DNA from: Cesiribacter sp964504565
Lineage (GTDB): Bacteria; Bacteroidota; Bacteroidia; Cytophagales; Cyclobacteriaceae
Length of the DNA stretch: 64,000 bases
Direction: 5' to 3'
Assembly (NCBI GenBank): GCA_964504565.1
Contig: CAZDEY010000007.1
Coordinates: 124,001-188,000, forward strand
In this document: positions 59,894-64,000 of the stretch, piece after piece
Layout of the letters: every line of letters begins with the position of its first letter
Position numbering within the stretch: position 1 is the stretch's first letter
The notes under the pieces: model-generated
Told to the model about the DNA's origin: nothing
The model's input: the letters and a program-made list of their open reading frames with translations, nothing else
The model's database searches: none
Program-made: the position numbers and the translations under genes

Positions 59894-60667
59894 TTAGGCG
59901 TTGGCCAAGGTGTTGGCTTCTGAGCTGGCCGCTACGCTAAAAGGGCGAGCCTCAACTTCCTCCTGAAGTTTGGCAACCTTAACTGCGCGTTTAGACTTAT
60001 GTCCGCAGTAGGCACAGCTATAATATTTTATTAATTCGCCATCAAGGTTGGTAGTAGGGGCAGTTATCAGCTCCTCACGCTTAACTTTAAAAGTTTGGTA
60101 ATTACAGTCCGGGCACTGCTCGGCGTGCAGGTAACCATTGTATTTTTCAATCTTAGTGAAGCCGGTAGCCTCGTCAATCCAAACATCGTAGTCTACTGAA
60201 AATACATTTTCCTCAGCCTGCATACCCTCGTCCAGGTGTACGTCTTCTTCTTCTTCACTAAGAAGCTTCATTACATTACCGTTATTTGGGTTTACCCGGG
60301 GGCTATAACGAAGGGCTTTAAGACGGCGTTCTACCTGAAATGGGTAGTAAAAGCGAAGCAAATTCTGGGCAATAACCCCAAAAATAAGGCCGAACATAAC
60401 GCTTACAAATAGGCGTACAAACAACCATAGAACTTCAGCCTCCTGAAACAGGGTGTTTGCATATACCACACCGGCAATAATTAGGGCAACGGCACCAAAC
60501 CAAAGGCGGTCAATCTCGTAGCGGCTGAGGTAATCATATTTTTGCTTCTTTTCTTTAAAAGACCCAAGTTTTAAAAAGTAAAGGATTACTATGCCCAGGC
60601 CAAGGCCGGCAATGCCTATAGCTAAGTACCGGCCAATTTCGTACCAAGCGTTTAATGCGTTTTCCAT
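59894..60667 (-). CDS. Membrane protein with C-terminal zinc ribbon
   Basis: A 257-residue protein with three membrane helices: I-A-I-G-I-A-G-L-G-L-G-I-V-I-L-Y-F (about 16-32), F-G-A-V-A-L-I-I-A-G-V-V-Y (57-69), and L-F-V-S-V-M-F-G-L-I-F-G-V-I-A (86-100). A soluble part follows, with a zinc-ribbon C-P-D-C ... C-A-Y-C-G at about residues 185-222 and acidic and basic stretches. I do not recognise the family; a sensor or protein-binding role is possible. It is a single-gene unit with its own terminator. Confidence 0.78.
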   Translation of the reverse strand: MENALNAWYEIGRYLAIGIAGLGLGIVILYFLKLGSFKEKKQKYDYLSRYEIDRLWFGAVALIIAGVVYANTLFQEAEVLWLFVRLFVSVMFGLIFGVIAQNLLRFYYPFQVERRLKALRYSPRVNPNNGNVMKLLSEEEEDVHLDEGMQAEENVFSVDYDVWIDEATGFTKIEKYNGYLHAEQCPDCNYQTFKVKREELITAPTTNLDGELIKYYSCAYCGHKSKRAVKVAKLQEEVEARPFSVAASSEANTLANA

Positions 60668-60890
60668 TGTAAATGTTGGTTTGTAAAGGTTTGTCGAATA
60701 AGTTCTCTCTAGTTTGAAAAAGTTTTAGATACTACCTCTAACAGCACCTAGGTACCTTTTCACTAAGTTAATACTTGTAGAGCGGCAGAGGTAACCTCTG
60801 TAAATTACATTTTTTTATAAAATAATATAGAACTGTCTTTAATTGTTTTACGTAAGCCCCAAACTGAGGTGTAAGGTTTGCTTCTTAAAA

Positions 60891-60920
60891 CAAAAAAAGC
60901 TACCCAGTACGAGTAGCTTT
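60891..60920 (-). terminator. Rho-independent terminator of the S9 peptidase gene
   Basis: Stem AAAGCTAC / GTAGCTTT with a 9-base loop (60896-60920), followed on the minus strand by TTTTTTTG. Confidence 0.85.
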
Positions 60921-60939
60921 CATTATAAAGTCTATTTTC

Positions 60940-63162
60940 TTACAGATTTTGCTCCAGATAATTTGTGATCATCTGAAATAGGTGCAGGCGGGTGTTACCT
61001 CCGTAGATGCCGTGGTTACGGTTAGGGTAATAAAACGACGAAAACTGCTTTCCGGCCTTTATCAGCGCGTCTTGCAAGGCTACGGCATTCTGAAAATGCA
61101 CATTATCATCGCCGGTACCGTGAATTAGCAGAAAGTTACCCTCCAGCTTATCAACGTGGCTTAAAGGCGAGTATGCATCGTAGCCTTCGGCATTCTCCTG
61201 CGGGGTTTTTAGGTAGCGTTCGGTGTAAATAGTATCGTAGTAGCGCCAGTTGGTTACCGGGGCTACGGCAATTGCCGTTTTAAATACATCGTTACCTAAC
61301 ATTAGGGCCAATGAGCTCATATAGCCGCCGTAACTCCAGCCCCAAATACCAATTCGGTCGCCATCAATATAGGGTTGGTTAGCCAAATACTTGGCAGCAG
61401 CAATCTGGTCTTCTACTTCGTACTTACCAAGCTGGGCATAGGTCATATGCTTAAAATCGCGGCCCCGGGCACCGGTTCCCCGGTTATCTACCGATACAAT
61501 AATATAGCCCTGTTCGGCTAGGTAGCTGTGCCATAGCTCGCGGCCGCCGCTAAAGTTGTTCATAACAGTTTGGCTGCCCGGCCCGCCGTATACGTACATG
61601 AGCACCGGATACTGCTTAGTGGCATCAAAATCCGAAGGGCGGATCATATAGCCGTTCAACTTTTTACCGTCGGTAGTAGTAAAATTAAAGAACTCCTTTA
61701 GGTTTAGCGAGTATTGCTCCATTTGGGCAATTACATCCGCATTGTCTTCCAGCACTTTTAGCTGCTCGCCGCTTGGTGCCTGGTGTAAGGTAACTACCGT
61801 AGGCTGTTTGGCCGAGCTATGGCTCTGAATATAGTAGCTGTAGTCGGGGCTCATATTAATGGTTACCACCCCGGCTTCCTCGCTAAGCTTAACCTTCTTT
61901 TTTCCTTTGCTGTCAATGCGGTAAAACTGGCGTTCCAGCGGCCCATCTTCAGCACTAATAAAATAGGCTATTTTGCGCTTTTCGTCGTAGCCTACCATTT
62001 CGGTAACTTCCCAGTCGCCACTGGTAATCTGGCGCTCCAGGGTGCCATCCATTTTATATAAGTAGATATGCTTGAAACCGCTTCGCTCACTGGTCATTAT
62101 AAAGCCCTTGTTATCCTTTAGGTAAACCAGGTTATCGTTATAGTCCAGGTCAACGTAGGTTTCTGAGTTTTCCGTAATAATTACCTGGCTGCTGCCGGTG
62201 CTGGGGTTGGCGTGCAGTAATTCCAGCTTATTCTGCAGGCGGTTCATCCGAATTAGGGCCAGTACTTCGGCCGAGTTAGTCCAGTAAATGCGGGGTATAT
62301 ACTGGTTACGTTCCGGGCCAATATCAATTTTTACATTGTTTTTATTCTCGGTGTTGTATACGTATATATCTACCTCGGCATTATCTTCCCCGGCCTTAGG
62401 GTATTTAAATAGGTAATCTTCCGGGTACAGGCTGCCTTCGTCCAGTTTAGTCCAGGTTGGCATATTAAACTCCCGAACGTTGGCCTCGTTAAAGCGGTAG
62501 TAAGCCAGGTGTTTGCTATCGGGGGCCCACTTAAACGCCTGCGCAAAGCTAAATTCTTCCTCATACACCCAGTCGGCACTGCCGTATATGGTCTCGTTAA
62601 TTTTTCCATCGGTAGTTACGGCAGTTTCCTGGCCACTGGCTAAATCCTGATAGTATAAGTTATTATCCCGAACGTAAGCAATACGGTTGCCGTCGGGCGA
62701 GAAGGTAGCGTAGCCAACCTTGCCATTTTTATTAAGGGGCTTTAATTCTTTAGTCTGAAGATTGTATAGGTAGAAGTTGGCCTTAGAAGAACGGCGGTAG
62801 ATTTGCTCGCTTTCAGTAGTAAGCAGCACCTGGTTTTCGTCGGCGCTTAGGCTGTAGGCTGAAAATAAAAGCGGTTGCCCATCGGCCGTTTTCAGCTGAC
62901 TGCCATCTACTAAAGTAGCCACGGGTTGGCCGGTAGTTACATCGTACTTTACTATCTGCGTGGCATTAGCTTGGCGGTCGTATTTAAGCGACGTGTAGTA
63001 ACGGCCGTCCTTCATCCAGTTAATGCCGTATACGCCGCTCTGAGAGAATAATCCTTTCTGAATAATATCTTCCAGCGTGGGCTTTTGCTTTTGTTGGGCC
63101 TGTACACCAACGCCAAATAATAGCAGGCAGGCCAATAGTACGGGGGGAATTCTTATTAACAT
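60940..63162 (-). CDS. S9 family peptidase (dipeptidyl peptidase IV-like)
   Basis: A 740-residue secreted serine peptidase. A signal peptide (M-L-I-R-I-P-P-V-L-L-A-C-L-L-L-F-G-V-G-V-Q-A) starts at ATG 63162; a TTG at 63192 would add ten residues and lies in the promoter box, so the ATG is preferred. An eight-bladed beta-propeller region contains the Y-E-E-E-F-S double-glutamate motif that selects free N termini; the hydrolase domain has G-W-S-Y-G-G (Ser), G-D-D-N-V-H-F (Asp) and N-H-G-I (His). It removes X-Pro dipeptides in the periplasm or outside. Confidence 0.96.
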   Translation of the reverse strand: MLIRIPPVLLACLLLFGVGVQAQQKQKPTLEDIIQKGLFSQSGVYGINWMKDGRYYTSLKYDRQANATQIVKYDVTTGQPVATLVDGSQLKTADGQPLLFSAYSLSADENQVLLTTESEQIYRRSSKANFYLYNLQTKELKPLNKNGKVGYATFSPDGNRIAYVRDNNLYYQDLASGQETAVTTDGKINETIYGSADWVYEEEFSFAQAFKWAPDSKHLAYYRFNEANVREFNMPTWTKLDEGSLYPEDYLFKYPKAGEDNAEVDIYVYNTENKNNVKIDIGPERNQYIPRIYWTNSAEVLALIRMNRLQNKLELLHANPSTGSSQVIITENSETYVDLDYNDNLVYLKDNKGFIMTSERSGFKHIYLYKMDGTLERQITSGDWEVTEMVGYDEKRKIAYFISAEDGPLERQFYRIDSKGKKKVKLSEEAGVVTINMSPDYSYYIQSHSSAKQPTVVTLHQAPSGEQLKVLEDNADVIAQMEQYSLNLKEFFNFTTTDGKKLNGYMIRPSDFDATKQYPVLMYVYGGPGSQTVMNNFSGGRELWHSYLAEQGYIIVSVDNRGTGARGRDFKHMTYAQLGKYEVEDQIAAAKYLANQPYIDGDRIGIWGWSYGGYMSSLALMLGNDVFKTAIAVAPVTNWRYYDTIYTERYLKTPQENAEGYDAYSPLSHVDKLEGNFLLIHGTGDDNVHFQNAVALQDALIKAGKQFSSFYYPNRNHGIYGGNTRLHLFQMITNYLEQNL

Positions 63163-63189
63163 AATTGTGGTGAATATTCGCAGATTTTT

Positions 63190-63197
63190 CAAATATA
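63190..63197 (-). promoter_or_regulatory. -7 promoter box of the S9 peptidase gene
   Basis: TATATTTG on the minus strand, a perfect TAnnTTTG match, 27 bases before the ATG at 63162. Confidence 0.65.
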
Positions 63198-63213
63198 ACG
63201 ATATGGCGGGTTT

Positions 63214-63795
63214 TTATTGAACCTTTAGTTTAAAGCTGCGGCGGTGCCAAGGCGTTATACCTTGAGCCAGTATGCCTTGCCGGTGCTGGGCGGTAGGGTA
63301 GCCAACGTTTCGTTCCCAGCCGTAGCCGGGGTGTTCCAAGGCTAACCTTCGCATTAGCTCATCGCGGTAGCTTTTGGCCAGCACAGAGGCCGCAGCAATT
63401 GAGGCGTATTTGCTATCTCCTTTTACTATGCAGTGGTGAGGTACAAAAGGGTAGGGGGTAAAGCGATTGCCGTCAATTAGCAGAAATTCCGGTTTTACTT
63501 CTAACTTATCAATGGCTCGGTGCATAGCCAAAAAGCTGGCTTTTAGAATGTTAATCTCATCAATTTCCAGCGGGCTACACTCGGCAATAGCCCAACTAAC
63601 CGCTTGCGCCTTAATTTGAGGGACCAACTGCTCGCGCATGGTTTCGGTTAGCTGTTTGCTATCGTTTAGCAGCGGCAGATTTGCTTTGGCAGGAAGTATT
63701 ACCGCTGCCGCTACCACCGGACCGGCCAGGCAACCCCGGCCAACTTCATCGCAACCGGCTTCTACTACTTCTTTCTGGTAAAACGCGCTAAGCAT
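63214..63795 (-). CDS. rnhB: Ribonuclease HII
   Basis: A 193-residue RNase HII that removes ribonucleotides and RNA primers from DNA. Motifs: G-C-D-E-V-G-R-G-C-L-A-G-P-V (catalytic D-E near residue 15), L-I-D-G-N-R, and V-K-G-D-S-K-Y-A-S-I-A-A-A-S-V-L-A-K. ATG 63795 (M-L-S-A-F-Y-Q-K-E) is the usual start of the family; an open frame 12 codons longer to 63831 has no family match. Confidence 0.95.
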   Translation of the reverse strand: MLSAFYQKEVVEAGCDEVGRGCLAGPVVAAAVILPAKANLPLLNDSKQLTETMREQLVPQIKAQAVSWAIAECSPLEIDEINILKASFLAMHRAIDKLEVKPEFLLIDGNRFTPYPFVPHHCIVKGDSKYASIAAASVLAKSYRDELMRRLALEHPGYGWERNVGYPTAQHRQGILAQGITPWHRRSFKLKVQ

Positions 63796-63870
63796 AGCCG
63801 GCAAGTTAACCACCAGAGGTAGTTCTGGCAAACCGCTGGTGTAAAATGGGGTTTAATAGCTATGGCAATT

Positions 63871-64000
63871 ATGGCATTTAACTATCAGCTAGATTTTAAA
63901 AAGGTTGATTTCAGGAAAAACCCGGAGTTGTACCGGGTGGGCAAGGGCGAGCAGGGCGTTCTGCTGGTTGAACCTTACAAATCGGAAATATTACCTAACT
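63871..64000 (+). CDS. DUF4385 domain protein, N-terminal fragment
   Basis: The first 43 codons of a gene that runs beyond the window. It reads M-A-F-N-Y-Q-L-D-F-K-K-V-D-F-R-K-N-P-E-L-Y-R-V-G, followed by Q-G-V-L-L-V-E-P-Y-K-S-E-I-L-P, which matches the N terminus of DUF4385. A second in-frame ATG at 63862 is possible. The gene is divergent from rnhB. No function is known for the family. Confidence 0.85.
   Translation, partial: MAFNYQLDFKKVDFRKNPELYRVGKGEQGVLLVEPYKSEILPN

Overview
The window reads as chromosomal DNA of a Bacteroidota bacterium, most likely of the Cytophagales type. Supporting signs are promoters of the TAnnTTTG class, absence of Shine-Dalgarno leaders, a protein ending in a type IX secretion sorting domain, a TonB receptor with an N-terminal carboxypeptidase-like domain, type B L31, and the Bacteroidota forms of HolB, GlmU-like and cyclophilin proteins. 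Coding density is high and gene order is mostly housekeeping. No integrase, transposase, prophage, CRISPR array, rRNA or tRNA was seen. Both window ends cut genes: a PafA-like phosphatase at the left and a DUF4385 protein at the right. A 10-N assembly gap (24229-24238) lies inside an rmlD-like gene.

Layout. 1-2875: phosphatase tail, then an MlaE-MlaF-MlaD lipid transporter operon. 3090-7054: a cobalamin riboswitch controlling a BtuB-like receptor, a BtuG-like surface lipoprotein and a DUF71 ATPase of the B12-salvage type. 7065-13875: Wzi-like outer membrane protein, response regulator, L31, GlmU-like protein, HolB, and a RimB/RimK pair. 13876-22061: repeats, a small L7/L12-C-like protein, hemC, a hydrolase, then a GlxA/AraC regulator divergent from a DoxX/reductase/VOC cluster, small membrane and secreted proteins, and an FKBP lipoprotein. 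22459-33787: ATP-grasp protein, RmlD, ABM monooxygenase, cyclophilin, MurQ, a T9SS cargo protein, M3 and M42 peptidases, DUF4184 protein and nitrilase. 33817-41656: TetR regulator, ribH, an AT-rich secreted protein, and ccmBCDEF with a cysteine-type CcmE. 41848-50430: UbiA-type prenyltransferase, purN, purH and the complete mreBCD-pbp2-rodA elongasome operon. 50510-55521: a frameshifted lipoprotein, a radical SAM protein, a solitary nqrF, a secreted protein cut by an in-frame TAG, yidD and an acidic lipoprotein. 55536-58592: a likely zinc-regulated locus of lipoprotein, TonB receptor and Fur-family regulator, marked by four copies of a 17-bp operator-like sequence. 58692-64000: dipeptidase, zinc-ribbon membrane protein, DPP-IV-like peptidase and rnhB.

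Most interesting points: the putative Fur/Zur operator family with an uncharacterised lipoprotein; the B12 riboswitch operon; the CxxxY CcmE in a ccm cluster without ccmA, G or H; several promoter boxes only 3-6 nt from start codons, suggesting leaderless mRNAs; two disrupted genes found by reading across stops; and three families of intergenic palindromes and repeats.
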